Below the pieces are notes generated by a model, which searched no databases, was not told the origin of the DNA, and saw only the letters and a program-made list of their open reading frames with translations. Below, piece by piece: positions 31,669 through 39,526 of a stretch of DNA of 64,000 nucleotides. The position numbers and the translations under genes are program-made. The DNA is from an uncultured Clostridium sp. Lineage in GTDB: Bacteria; Bacillota; Clostridia; Lachnospirales; Lachnospiraceae. Position 1 is the first letter of the stretch; every line of letters begins with the position of its first letter. The stretch spans positions 92,019-156,018 of the forward strand of contig CAMEFI010000003.1 in assembly GCA_945915475.1 (NCBI GenBank), in the 5' to 3' direction.

Positions 31669-32133
31669 ATGAGAGTAAAGACAAAGTTTTTTGGTGAAGT
31701 GGATTTGGATGATAATAAGGTATTGGAATTTCCAAATGGAATTATCGGATTTGAGGATTTTAAGAAATTCGCAATAATTTATGATAGTGAGGATGAAAAT
31801 GACGCCAAGATTAGTTGGCTACAATCATTAGAGGAGCCGTTGTTGGCACTTCCGGTAGTGGATCCGCTTGCAATCGTACCGGATTATGCTCCAATGATTG
31901 AAGATGAACTGTTAAAGCCCCTTGGCAATCCGGCCGATAAGGATTTGCTTTTTTTGCTGGTCATGACAGTACCTTCTGATATGACTAAGGTTACAGCCAA
32001 TATGAAAGCCCCGGTCATTATTAACACGAAGACCTGTGCAGGGGTACAGTTAATTGTGGACAATGCGGATTATCCGGTGAAGTATAACGTATATGACGCC
32101 GTGCAGAAGATGAAAGAAAAGGCGGGTGAATAA
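31669..32133 (+). CDS. fliW: Flagellar assembly factor FliW
   Basis: A 154-residue cytosolic protein of normal FliW length with the family segments [28 protein letters not shown] and [19 protein letters not shown]. In Bacillus subtilis FliW binds either flagellin or CsrA, freeing CsrA to repress flagellin mRNA once flagellin accumulates. AAAGGAG precedes the ATG. It ends one base before the csrA start, so the two partners are made in a coupled way. Both flagellin leaders downstream carry CsrA-like sites, so the full circuit is present. Confidence 0.96.
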   Translation: MRVKTKFFGEVDLDDNKVLEFPNGIIGFEDFKKFAIIYDSEDENDAKISWLQSLEEPLLALPVVDPLAIVPDYAPMIEDELLKPLGNPADKDLLFLLVMTVPSDMTKVTANMKAPVIINTKTCAGVQLIVDNADYPVKYNVYDAVQKMKEKAGE

Positions 32134-32134
32134 T

Positions 32135-32356
32135 ATGTTAGCATTATCGAGAAAAGCAAATGAGTCTATTATGATTGGAAATGACATAGAGATTACGATC
32201 CTTGAGGTCAAAGGAGAACAGGTAAAGATTGGAATCAATGCACCGAAGTCTGTTCCGGTATATCGGGAAGAGGTGTATGAGCAGATACGGGAGGCAAACA
32301 AAGAGGCTGCAACTGATGCAGTACAGGAGAATTTGAAGAATTTGTTCAAGAAGTAG
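32135..32356 (+). CDS. csrA: Carbon storage/translation regulator CsrA
   Basis: A 73-residue RNA-binding dimer. [25 protein letters not shown] and [22 protein letters not shown] match the CsrA/RsmA family; the GNDIEI and PVYREE stretches include RNA-contact residues. The ATG at 32135 gives the standard N-terminus; a GTG three codons earlier overlaps fliW and is not needed. CsrA binds GGA in hairpin loops near ribosome sites and blocks translation; likely targets are the flagellin leaders at 36099-36132 and 38254-38279. The C-terminal 20 residues extend past the minimal fold, as in Bacillus. Confidence 0.96.
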   Translation: MLALSRKANESIMIGNDIEITILEVKGEQVKIGINAPKSVPVYREEVYEQIREANKEAATDAVQENLKNLFKK

Positions 32357-32420
32357 AAGTGGAATATATTGTTTTCACGAATATAGAGTCTATTTCGTTG
32401 TAAATATCTCAAAAAAGGTG

Positions 32421-32448
32421 TAAAATAGAAAAGCATAATAGCCGATAT
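32421..32448 (+). promoter_or_regulatory. Sigma-28-like promoter of flaG-fliD
   Basis: TAAA at 32421-32424, a 16-base spacer and a perfect GCCGATAT at 32441-32448. The leader to the flaG ATG at 32517 is about 60 bases. Confidence 0.75.
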
Positions 32449-32516
32449 AGCTATTGAAGAATAATAATGCGTGAATATTGTGTTCACGGAATGGATTTCA
32501 CACGGAGGTGGAGATT

Positions 32517-32969
32517 ATGGCAATTGATGCAATTAGTAGTAACATTGTAACACAGCAGATGCCGAAGACTGAGAAGACTGCACCTGTTGAGAAAATCGAG
32601 GTAACAGACGAGAACCAGCAAGAGCAGGCTCAGGTACAGGGATACCGTCCAATCGTGGAGGCACAGGGAAGTGAGAACCGCGCGGGCAAAGATTCAGACA
32701 AGAACAAGGAAGAACAGTCAGATGCAAAAGCACTACAGGAAGTATCGGAAGAGAAGATTAAGAGTGCCATTGCAGATATCAATAAGAAGATTGCTCCAAC
32801 AGCAACCACTCTTCAGTTTGCCTACCATGAGAAGACACACCGGATATCCATCACAGTCCGGGATAAAGAGACAGATAAGATTATTCGGGAGATTCCGCCA
32901 GAAAAGACATTAGATATGATTGCAAAGTCGTTAGAGCTTGCAGGTATTCTTGTGGATGAGAAGAGATAG
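32517..32969 (+). CDS. flaG: FlaG family flagellar protein
   Basis: About 150 residues. The C-terminal ~75 residues (LQFAYHEKTHRISITVRDKETDKIIREIPPEKTLDMIAKSLELAGILVDEKR) are the FlaG domain, with the usual IREIPPE motif; the N-terminal half is a Gln/Glu/Lys-rich disordered region. GGAGGTGG at 32504-32511 points to the ATG at 32517, not the longer in-frame start. FlaG influences filament length in other bacteria and usually precedes fliD, as here. A sigma-28-like promoter lies in the gap after csrA. Confidence 0.9.
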   Translation: MAIDAISSNIVTQQMPKTEKTAPVEKIEVTDENQQEQAQVQGYRPIVEAQGSENRAGKDSDKNKEEQSDAKALQEVSEEKIKSAIADINKKIAPTATTLQFAYHEKTHRISITVRDKETDKIIREIPPEKTLDMIAKSLELAGILVDEKR

Positions 32970-32980
32970 GAGGATGCATT

Positions 32981-34966
32981 ATGGCAGGAGTTAGAATGAC
33001 CGGTATGGTTTCGGGATTAGATACTGAAACGTTGGTGAGTCAGCTTTCTGAAGCCTACCAGACCAAGGTAGATAATGTTAAGAAGGAACAGACCAAGCTG
33101 GAATGGAAGAAAGAGGCATGGGCTTCCCTGAATACAAAGATTATGGATTTCTATAAGGGAGCACTTTCCACATTTAAGAGTGTATCTACTTATAGAACAA
33201 AGAAAGCTACCGGGGATTTGACAGGGGTCAAGGTTACAGCAGGAAGCAACTCTGTAAATGGTACCCATCGGGTACAGGTAATGAAGACGGCCACAGCCCA
33301 GATGTGGACGGGAAGACAGATTAATAAAGGTACATATGAGGCGACCTCTTATACGGCAGTATCCGATAATACAAAGAAATTATCGCAACTTACGGATAAC
33401 CAAGGCAATGCTATTGGCAGTCAGATTCAGAATGCCAAGTTTACGGTGAAAGATGCAGACAACAACGAATATAAGGTGGATCTGACGGATAAGCTGGGAA
33501 GTGATGCTACGGTTGAGGATGCTGTGCAGGAGATTAATAAGCAGTTAGATGGCTCCGGTATTCAGATAGAATTTGCTGCAGGTAATTTCCGTATGAGTAA
33601 TGAGTCTGCGATTTCTCAGGAAGTTCAGAATGATGAGGGAGAGACCGTTACAGAGTTCGCTGGTGGACATGATGTTACGATTGTGGCAGAGGATGAGACG
33701 ACGGCGAAGATTTTTGGTATTACCACAGATGCAGCGGGAACGAAGATTGAACCGAAGACCAGTGATCCGGATAAAGATCCGGTTACTACAATCGGGGGCA
33801 CCACGAAGTTCTATGAAGAGGTTCGTACGGCAGATGCCAAAGTGACGGGTTCTTCCAAACTGATTGACTTAGGAATTGCAGAAGGAACAGAGATTAAGGT
33901 GAATGGGAATGCTATTACGGTTGACCGTTCTACTACATTAAGCAGTCTTGCAACCCAGATGGCCAAAATGGGAATTGAGGCAAGCTATGATGCAGGACAG
34001 GGTCGTTTTTACCTGAACTCCAAGGGAACCGGTGCAGATAATCAGTTTACGTTAGAGGCGGTGAATGCAGATGGTTCTGCGTCAGATGCGCTTCATACAT
34101 TGGGATTAGATCTGCAGGTAGGAGAAGAAGGAAGAATTGATGCACAGAATGCAGAGATTCAATACAATGGTGTGACCTATTCCCAGACGTCCAATTCTTT
34201 TAGTATTAATGGACTTACCATAGAAGCCACTGCAGAAGGACAGATGCAGACCTTTACAGTGGGAACGGATTCCCAGGGAATCTACGATAAGGTGAAGGAA
34301 TTTGTGAAGTCTTACAATTCATTGATTGATGAGATGAATACGTTATACAATGCGGCCAGAGTGAAAGATTATGAGCCACTTACCGATGATGAGAAGAAAG
34401 CTATGAGTGATGATGAGGTAGAGAAGTGGGAAGGCGTAATCAAGGCATCCTTATTAAGAAGAGATGATACCATCAGTTCCCTTCTTTCCAGTATGCGTTC
34501 TACTTTAAGCAAAGCAGTATCCGTAACCATGTCGGATGGAACAACGAAGAATTTTGCACTTTCTTCCTTTGGAATTAATACGGGTGTCTATACCGAAAAA
34601 GGAAAACTGCATATCTATGGTAATTCAGAGGATGCAGATTATGCGGATTTTGATGACAGCCTGATGAAAGCCATTAACGAGAATCCGGATGCAGTGGAGA
34701 AGACGTTTTCTACGTTGGGTAATGAGATTTATAATAATCTGATGAAGGCCATGAATAGTAACAAAGATCTGAGCAGTGCCCTGACCTTCTACAATGATAA
34801 GCAGATTGATTCTGAGATTCAGGATTATAAGGATAAGGTTTCAACGTTGCAGGAGAAAATGCAGAAGGAACAGGATCGGTATTACGATCAGTTCTCTAAG
34901 ATGGAGGCGGCTATGGCAAAGTTACAGGCTCAGCAGACTTATGTTTCTCAGTTGTTCGGAGGCTGA
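32981..34966 (+). CDS. fliD: Flagellar filament cap protein FliD
   Basis: A 661-residue filament cap (HAP2). The N-terminus (GVRMTGMVSGLDTETLVSQLSEAYQTKVDNVKKEQTKLEWKKEAWASLNTKI) and the C-terminal coiled coil (DKVSTLQEKMQKEQDRYYDQFSKMEAAMAKLQAQQTYVSQLFGG) are diagnostic. The central part carries FliD_C and flagellin-hook-IN-like beta regions. AGGAGG precedes the ATG, 11 bases after flaG. It caps the growing filament and folds exported flagellin; FliS and a FliT-like gene follow. Confidence 0.95.
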   Translation: MAGVRMTGMVSGLDTETLVSQLSEAYQTKVDNVKKEQTKLEWKKEAWASLNTKIMDFYKGALSTFKSVSTYRTKKATGDLTGVKVTAGSNSVNGTHRVQVMKTATAQMWTGRQINKGTYEATSYTAVSDNTKKLSQLTDNQGNAIGSQIQNAKFTVKDADNNEYKVDLTDKLGSDATVEDAVQEINKQLDGSGIQIEFAAGNFRMSNESAISQEVQNDEGETVTEFAGGHDVTIVAEDETTAKIFGITTDAAGTKIEPKTSDPDKDPVTTIGGTTKFYEEVRTADAKVTGSSKLIDLGIAEGTEIKVNGNAITVDRSTTLSSLATQMAKMGIEASYDAGQGRFYLNSKGTGADNQFTLEAVNADGSASDALHTLGLDLQVGEEGRIDAQNAEIQYNGVTYSQTSNSFSINGLTIEATAEGQMQTFTVGTDSQGIYDKVKEFVKSYNSLIDEMNTLYNAARVKDYEPLTDDEKKAMSDDEVEKWEGVIKASLLRRDDTISSLLSSMRSTLSKAVSVTMSDGTTKNFALSSFGINTGVYTEKGKLHIYGNSEDADYADFDDSLMKAINENPDAVEKTFSTLGNEIYNNLMKAMNSNKDLSSALTFYNDKQIDSEIQDYKDKVSTLQEKMQKEQDRYYDQFSKMEAAMAKLQAQQTYVSQLFGG

Positions 34967-35019
34967 TGGAGCAGGGAACACAGGGGATGTTGTGATAATA
35001 ATACAAAAGAAAGTATATT

Positions 35020-35052
35020 CACAGGGTGGATTTCATTAGAATCCACCCTGTG
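35020..35052 (+). other. Strong hairpin between fliD and fliS (no T-run)
   Basis: CACAGGGTGGATT (35020-35032) pairs perfectly with AATCCACCCTGTG (35040-35052) around a seven-base loop. No T-run follows. It sits 29 bases before the fliS ATG. Processing, stability control or partial termination are possible readings. Confidence 0.65.
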
Positions 35053-35080
35053 AGAATAACGGAACAATAGAGGTGATGAG

Positions 35081-35461
35081 ATGGCATACAATCCAATGGC
35101 GGCATATGGAACGAACAAAGTACTGACGGCTACACCGGCTGAGCTTACCTTAATGTTATATGAGGGTGCAATTAAGTTTTGCAATATTGCTCAGATGGCG
35201 ATGGAGAAGAAAGACTTTGCAAAGGCCAATCTGAATATGCAGAAAGCCCGGAATATTGTAGTGGAGCTCCAAAGTACTTTGAATTTTGACTATCCGGTAG
35301 CAAAGGATTTTGATACCATTTATTCTTTTATTTTTGAGAGAATGACGGCTGCGAATGTCAGTAAAGATCCGGCCATAGTGGATGAGATATTAGTACAGTT
35401 GCGAGAGATTCGTGATATCTGGAAACAGGTGATGAAGAGTGCGAAGGATCCTAGAATATAG
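35081..35461 (+). CDS. fliS: Flagellin export chaperone FliS
   Basis: A 126-residue helical chaperone of standard length. It begins with the typical AYNPMAAYGTNKVLTATPAELTLMLYEGAIKFCNIAQ segment, and the later YSFIFERMTAANVSKDPAIVDEILVQLREIRDIWKQVM helices match FliS. It binds the flagellin C-terminus in the cytosol and delivers it to FlhA. GAGGTGATGAG precedes the ATG. It follows fliD, as in most Firmicutes, behind a strong hairpin. Confidence 0.95.
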   Translation: MAYNPMAAYGTNKVLTATPAELTLMLYEGAIKFCNIAQMAMEKKDFAKANLNMQKARNIVVELQSTLNFDYPVAKDFDTIYSFIFERMTAANVSKDPAIVDEILVQLREIRDIWKQVMKSAKDPRI

Positions 35462-35472
35462 GAGGAATGTGA

Positions 35473-35949
35473 ATGGATAAGAATTATGTACAGGTATTGA
35501 TCGATACGATTCACAAGAAAGAAGAAACCCTTCGCAAGATTTTAGAGATTACCAGGCAGCAGGAGGAATTAAGCAAGAGACCGACCTATGCTTCCGAAGA
35601 GATGGAAGCGACCATGAATGAGAAAGAGATTCAGATTTCACGGTTGAATTATTTAGATGATGGTTTTGAGTCTGTCTATGACAGGATTCGTTCTGAGCTT
35701 CGCAATCATAAGGATGAATACCGACAGGAGATCTTGCAGTTGCAGGATGCAATCCGGATCTGTACCGAATTAGGAAATGAGATCCGTATCTTAGAGGAGC
35801 GGAACCGCAACCGGTTTAGCACGTTATTTTCCAATGCGAGAATGCAGTATACAGCATCCAAGACCCAGGCAAATGTAGCACAGAGTTATCATAAGATGAT
35901 GAATAATTCTAAGATAGCAGATGCTTTTTTTGTGGATCATAAAAAATAA
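35473..35949 (+). CDS. Helical flagellar protein, FliT-like by position
   Basis: A 158-residue, largely helical protein 11 bases after fliS, where fliT usually lies. It contains long charged helices (residues ~5-110: KKEETLRKILEITRQQEEL, EMEATMNEKEIQISRLNYLDDGFESVYDRI) and a C-terminal segment rich in Asn/Ser ending FFVDHKK. It is longer than typical FliT (~110-120 residues) and resembles FlgN/FliT chaperones only in general character. A role as chaperone for FliD or for one FlgK is inferred. AGGAGG at about 35460-35465 supports the ATG. Confidence 0.65.
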   Translation: MDKNYVQVLIDTIHKKEETLRKILEITRQQEELSKRPTYASEEMEATMNEKEIQISRLNYLDDGFESVYDRIRSELRNHKDEYRQEILQLQDAIRICTELGNEIRILEERNRNRFSTLFSNARMQYTASKTQANVAQSYHKMMNNSKIADAFFVDHKK

Positions 35950-35973
35950 ATTGAAAAATTTGCTAAAAAGGGT

Positions 35974-35999
35974 TAAGATTAGAACAATCTATCCGATAT
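35974..35999 (+). promoter_or_regulatory. Sigma-28-like promoter of flagellin gene 1
   Basis: TAAG at 35974-35977, a 14-base spacer and TCCGATAT at 35992-35999. The resulting leader is about 135 bases and strongly structured. Confidence 0.7.
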
Positions 36000-36098
36000 A
36001 TAGAATAGAACATAACAATTGAATAAACGGAATTGTGATAATAACCTTCGTTTAGAAGGATATTATAAAAACTATCTACGGCGGGTAACCGCTAGCAC

Positions 36099-36132
36099 AT
36101 GTCGCAAGGATGCGACATTATATTCAAGGAGG
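36099..36132 (+). promoter_or_regulatory. Putative CsrA-binding leader of flagellin gene 1
   Basis: ATGTCGC (36099-36105) pairs with GCGACAT (36112-36118), exposing AAGGAT in a six-base loop; this fits the CsrA consensus ARGGAU in a hairpin. The second GGA lies in the Shine-Dalgarno AAGGAGG at 36126-36132, 20 bases downstream. A further small hairpin (GCGG-GTAA-CCGC) sits at 36081-36092. The two-site layout is that of the Bacillus hag leader. Confidence 0.65.
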
Positions 36133-36140
36133 AATTTATT

Positions 36141-36956
36141 ATGGTAGTACAACACAACATGCAAGCAGTTAACACAAACAGAATGTTAGGTCAGAATGTG
36201 AAGTCTGTTCAGAAGTCAACAGAGAAGTTATCTTCTGGTTACAAAGTTAACCGTGCAGCTGATGATGCAGCAGGACTTTCTATTTCTGAGAAGATGAGAA
36301 ATCAGATTCGTGGTTTAAACCAGGCTGTTAAGAATGCAGAGGATGGTATTTCTTTGATTCAGACAGCAGAAGGTAACATGAACGAGATTCACTCTATCTT
36401 ACAGAGAATGGGTGAGCTTGCAATCAAGGCTCGTAACGATGTTAATGCTTCTGAAGATCGTCAGACCATTCAGGATGAGATTAAGCAGTTGAAGGAAGAG
36501 ATCTGCTCTATCACCAAGAAGGCTGAGTTCAATGGAACCAAGCTTTTGAATGGTTGCATGGCAACAGGTAAGAACCTTCAGGTTGGTGCGAACCAGGGTG
36601 AGTTAATGAAGATCAAGATCAGTGGTACTTCATTATCTAAGTTAGGTCTTAAGAACACATCTGTTAAGACTGCAAAGTCTGCGTCTGCAGCAATCAAGCA
36701 GATTCAGAGTGCAATCAAGAATGTATCTGCACAGCGTTCATTATTGGGTGCGATTCAGAACCGTCTTGAGTACACAATCAACAACTTGGAGAACTACTCT
36801 GAGAACTTAACATCAGCTGAATCACAGATCCGTGATACAGATATGGCTACAGAGATGGTTAACTACAGCAAGAACAACATCTTGCAGCAGGCTGCACAGT
36901 CTATGCTTGCACAAGCTAACCAGTCTAACCAGGGTGTATTATCATTACTTCAGTAA
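36141..36956 (+). CDS. Flagellin (copy 1)
   Basis: A 271-residue flagellin made only of the conserved D0/D1 domains: N-terminus VVQHNMQAVNTNRMLGQNVKS, the LSSGYKVNRAADDAAGLSISEKMRNQIRGL motif and C-terminus NNILQQAAQSMLAQANQSNQGVLSLLQ. The start is the ATG at 36141 with AAGGAGG upstream; an upstream in-frame ATG within the CsrA hairpin is not used. Codon choice is strongly biased (aac, aag, cgt), as for a highly expressed gene. It lies downstream of FliW/CsrA, FliD and FliS and just before a glycosyltransferase that may modify it. Secreted by the type III apparatus. Confidence 0.97.
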   Translation: MVVQHNMQAVNTNRMLGQNVKSVQKSTEKLSSGYKVNRAADDAAGLSISEKMRNQIRGLNQAVKNAEDGISLIQTAEGNMNEIHSILQRMGELAIKARNDVNASEDRQTIQDEIKQLKEEICSITKKAEFNGTKLLNGCMATGKNLQVGANQGELMKIKISGTSLSKLGLKNTSVKTAKSASAAIKQIQSAIKNVSAQRSLLGAIQNRLEYTINNLENYSENLTSAESQIRDTDMATEMVNYSKNNILQQAAQSMLAQANQSNQGVLSLLQ

Positions 36957-36980
36957 TTTGATATTATTTGAAGCGATGTG

Positions 36981-37009
36981 GAGCCGGTCCATAAGGACCG
37001 GCTCTTATT
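36981..37009 (+). terminator. Terminator after flagellin gene 1
   Basis: GAGCCGGTCC (36981-36990) pairs perfectly with GGACCGGCTC (36995-37004) around an ATAA loop, followed by TTATT. It lies 24 bases after the flagellin stop. Confidence 0.85.
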
Positions 37010-37114
37010 CGTTTATGAAAACAATATACTATATCAAATTTGTTATACCATATTTGTTTAAAAGTATAAGTTTTGCAAATGTCTGCTAAACATGAGACAG
37101 GAGAGGAGCGGGAT

Positions 37115-38128
37115 GTGATTACAATTAGTCTGTGTATGATTGTGAAAAATGAAGAATTGGTGTTGGAACGGTGTCTGGAGAGTCTTACGGGCTTAATGGA
37201 TGAGATCATTATTGTGGATACCGGTTCCACAGATAGGACGAAAGAGATTGCAAAGAGGTATACAAGTCAGATCTATGATTACACATGGGAAGATGATTTT
37301 GCGAAGGCACGGAATTATGCATTGTCTTTTGCAACCTGTGATTATATCTATGTGGCGGATGCGGATGAAGTGTTAGACGAGGAGAACCGGCAGAAATTCC
37401 TACAGGTGAAGGAGGTTCTGTTACCGGAGATTGAGATTGTTCAGATGCTATATTCCGGACAATTTGAATCGAACACGGTCTATAATTTTGATGAGGAATA
37501 CCGGCCAAAGCTTTTCAAGCGGATAAGGGAATTTCAGTTCCAACATCCGGTTCATGAGACCCTTCGAACGGAACCGGTGGTATATGACAGCGACATCCGG
37601 ATCTTCCATAAACCCCATGGGATACATACAGAACGGGATTTTCGGATCTTTGAGAAGCATTATGGAAATGATGCCAATGTGTGTATACCGTCTATGCTGC
37701 TTCGGATGTATGCCAAAGAGTTGTATATCTCCGGAAAGGATGAGGATTTTGTGCGGGCGGTTCCGGTCTGTGAGAAGATTCTTGGGAAGGAGTCCTGTAC
37801 TGGGGAGGAGTTACAATATGTATCCTGTATTCTGGCAAGGGTATATCGAGTACAGAAGAAGGAAGGAAAGTTCTTTCAATATGCAATGAAAGTGGTACTG
37901 ACGGAAAGCTGCAGCGAGATCTGTATGGAGCTTGGAAAGTATTACGAAGACAGAGAAGATCTGTCAGAGGCCCATATCTGGTATTATAATGCGGCATTTG
38001 AGACAGAACCAATCTGTGATATCCGGATGGGAAATGAATATGCGCTTCATGCACTTTGCAGGGTAGTAGAGAAATTGGGGATGCCCGAATTAACGGAGCA
38101 ATATCGTGGTCAGATAGAAGACAGATAA
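37115..38128 (+). CDS. Family-2 glycosyltransferase with TPR-like C-terminus, between the flagellin genes
   Basis: About 337 residues. The GT-A domain (1-200) begins VITISLCMIVKNEELVLERCLESL, with nucleotide-binding VDTGSTDRT and the DXD-type ADADE; residues ~205-335 look like TPR helices. This is the SunS/YtcC-like group of GT2 enzymes. GAGAGG at 37101-37106 makes the GTG at 37115 the likely start; upstream in-frame TTG and ATG lack a site. Lying between two flagellin genes, it probably glycosylates flagellin Ser/Thr in the cytosol before export, which is inference from position. Confidence 0.85.
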   Translation: MITISLCMIVKNEELVLERCLESLTGLMDEIIIVDTGSTDRTKEIAKRYTSQIYDYTWEDDFAKARNYALSFATCDYIYVADADEVLDEENRQKFLQVKEVLLPEIEIVQMLYSGQFESNTVYNFDEEYRPKLFKRIREFQFQHPVHETLRTEPVVYDSDIRIFHKPHGIHTERDFRIFEKHYGNDANVCIPSMLLRMYAKELYISGKDEDFVRAVPVCEKILGKESCTGEELQYVSCILARVYRVQKKEGKFFQYAMKVVLTESCSEICMELGKYYEDREDLSEAHIWYYNAAFETEPICDIRMGNEYALHALCRVVEKLGMPELTEQYRGQIEDR

Positions 38129-38157
38129 TTTTTTTTGAGAAATTTTCAAAATTGCTA

Positions 38158-38184
38158 TAAAGTTCCAACTGAGACATCCGATAT
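38158..38184 (+). promoter_or_regulatory. Sigma-28 promoter of flagellin gene 2
   Basis: TAAA at 38158-38161, a 15-base spacer and TCCGATAT at 38177-38184: the closest match to the SigD consensus in this window. The leader is about 100 bases. Confidence 0.85.
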
Positions 38185-38253
38185 ATAGAGTGTAAGGAAG
38201 TAAGAACGGAGTCAAGCACCTTATACAATATTAGTATAATTAAAGGAAGATAG

Positions 38254-38279
38254 ATCAAACGGATTTGATGTCAAGGAGG
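38254..38279 (+). promoter_or_regulatory. Putative CsrA-binding leader of flagellin gene 2
   Basis: ATCAAA (38254-38259) pairs with TTTGAT (38264-38269), exposing CGGA in the loop; the Shine-Dalgarno AAGGAGG at 38273-38279 carries the second GGA 14 bases on. Other GGA triplets occur earlier in the leader (GTAAGGAAG, AACGGAGT, TAAAGGAAG). Confidence 0.6.
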
Positions 38280-38287
38280 AGATTATT

Positions 38288-39112
38288 ATGGTAGTACAAC
38301 ACAACATGCAGGCAGTGAACACAAACAGAATGTTGGGACAGAATGTTAAGGCAGTCGCTAAGAATACAGAGAAGTTATCTTCAGGATATCAGGTTAACCG
38401 TGCAGCAGATGATGCAGCAGGACTTTCCATTTCTGAGAAGATGCGGAATCAGATTCGTGGTTTGAATCAGGCGGTTAAGAATGCTGAGGATGGTATTTCT
38501 TTAATCCAGACTGCTGAGGGTAATATGAATGAGATTCATTCTATCTTACAGAGAATGGGTGAGCTTGCAATCAAAGCTCGTAATGATGTTAACGCAACAG
38601 AAGATCGCCAGACCATTCAGGATGAGATTACCCAGTTAAAAGAAGAGATTTGCTCAATCACTAAGAAGGCAGAGTTCAATGGTACGAAATTGTTAGACGG
38701 TTCCATGTCACTTGCGAATTCCGGTAAGGACTTACAGGTTGGCGCAAACCAGGGTGAGTTGTTGAGAATTTCTATCAGCGGTACTTCTCTTTCTAAGTTG
38801 GGATTGAAGACCACTTCTGTTACAACCGGTGCAGCAGCATCTGCAGCAATTAAGCAGATTCAGAGTGCAATTAAGATGGTATCTGCACAGCGTTCATTAC
38901 TTGGTGCGATTCAGAATCGTCTGGAGTACACCATTAATAACTTGGAGAATTATTCAGAGAACCTGACATCTGCTGAGTCACAGATTCGTGATACAGATAT
39001 GGCAACAGAGATGGTGGCTTACAGCAAGAACAATATCTTACAGCAGGCCGCACAGTCTATGCTTGCACAGGCAAATCAGTCTACTCAGGGTGTGCTGAAT
39101 CTGTTACAGTAA
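38288..39112 (+). CDS. Flagellin (copy 2)
   Basis: A 274-residue flagellin very similar to copy 1 over its whole length; differences cluster in the short central part (residues ~130-190). It keeps the VVQHNMQAVNTNRM start, the AADDAAGLSISEKMRNQI core and the AQSMLAQANQSTQGVLNLLQ end. AAGGAGG precedes the ATG. It has its own sigma-28 promoter and terminator, so it can be expressed separately from copy 1. Codon choice differs slightly from copy 1, so this is an established duplication rather than a very recent one. Confidence 0.97.
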   Translation: MVVQHNMQAVNTNRMLGQNVKAVAKNTEKLSSGYQVNRAADDAAGLSISEKMRNQIRGLNQAVKNAEDGISLIQTAEGNMNEIHSILQRMGELAIKARNDVNATEDRQTIQDEITQLKEEICSITKKAEFNGTKLLDGSMSLANSGKDLQVGANQGELLRISISGTSLSKLGLKTTSVTTGAAASAAIKQIQSAIKMVSAQRSLLGAIQNRLEYTINNLENYSENLTSAESQIRDTDMATEMVAYSKNNILQQAAQSMLAQANQSTQGVLNLLQ

Positions 39113-39172
39113 TAGAAGAATCATACAGAAGATTTGTGAATAGCAATCTTATATGTATACTGGGAATGGTAG

Positions 39173-39203
39173 AATGGGTTGGCCGGTGGTCAGCCCATTT
39201 TTT
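39173..39203 (+). terminator. Terminator after flagellin gene 2
   Basis: AATGGGTTGGCC pairs with GGTCAGCCCATT through a 12-base stem with two wobbles and a GGT loop; a run of T follows to 39203. It separates the flagellin from the glycosylation genes. Confidence 0.85.
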
Positions 39204-39261
39204 ACTCTATAGGAAAGCAAATGAAGTATCGTTTCATTTTTACTTTTAGGAGGAGAAAGAG

Positions 39262-39525
39262 ATGGATGATTTGATCGAAGTGTTGGAGAAGGTATCGGAA
39301 TTGTTGTATCAGGAGAACTATCCGGTGGCATATGATATTCTTGTAAAATGTCTTCCGTATATGGGAACCTGTTTAGAGGAGATGGAAGACCGGCAGTTGC
39401 AAAGAGAGCTGTTAGATGCATTGACTCAGGCAATCAGTGCAATGGAAGGGAATGATTATACATTACTTGCAGATATTCTGCAGTATGAGATTATTGAACG
39501 AATGAAGAGCATAGGAGAGGAATAA
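39262..39525 (+). CDS. Small conserved helical protein before the Maf gene
   Basis: An 87-residue acidic protein with two to three predicted helices (LIEVLEKVSELLYQENYPVAYDILVKCLPYMG and LLADILQYEIIERMKSI). AGGAGG is well placed before the ATG. It ends one base before the Maf ATG, so the two are likely co-translated and may interact. Its helical pattern resembles small chaperone-like proteins, but I do not recognise the family. It contains a single Cys pair (CLPYMGTC). Confidence 0.7.
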   Translation: MDDLIEVLEKVSELLYQENYPVAYDILVKCLPYMGTCLEEMEDRQLQRELLDALTQAISAMEGNDYTLLADILQYEIIERMKSIGEE

Positions 39526-39526
39526 T

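Noticed and set aside
36099..36140. In-frame upstream ATG extending flagellin 1 by 14 residues
   Set aside because: The extension is absent from flagellin 2, it lies in the CsrA-like hairpin, and AAGGAGG serves the ATG at 36141.
35950..38287. Invertible promoter or site-specific switch between the flagellin genes
   Set aside because: No inverted repeats flank the promoters and no recombinase gene is nearby.
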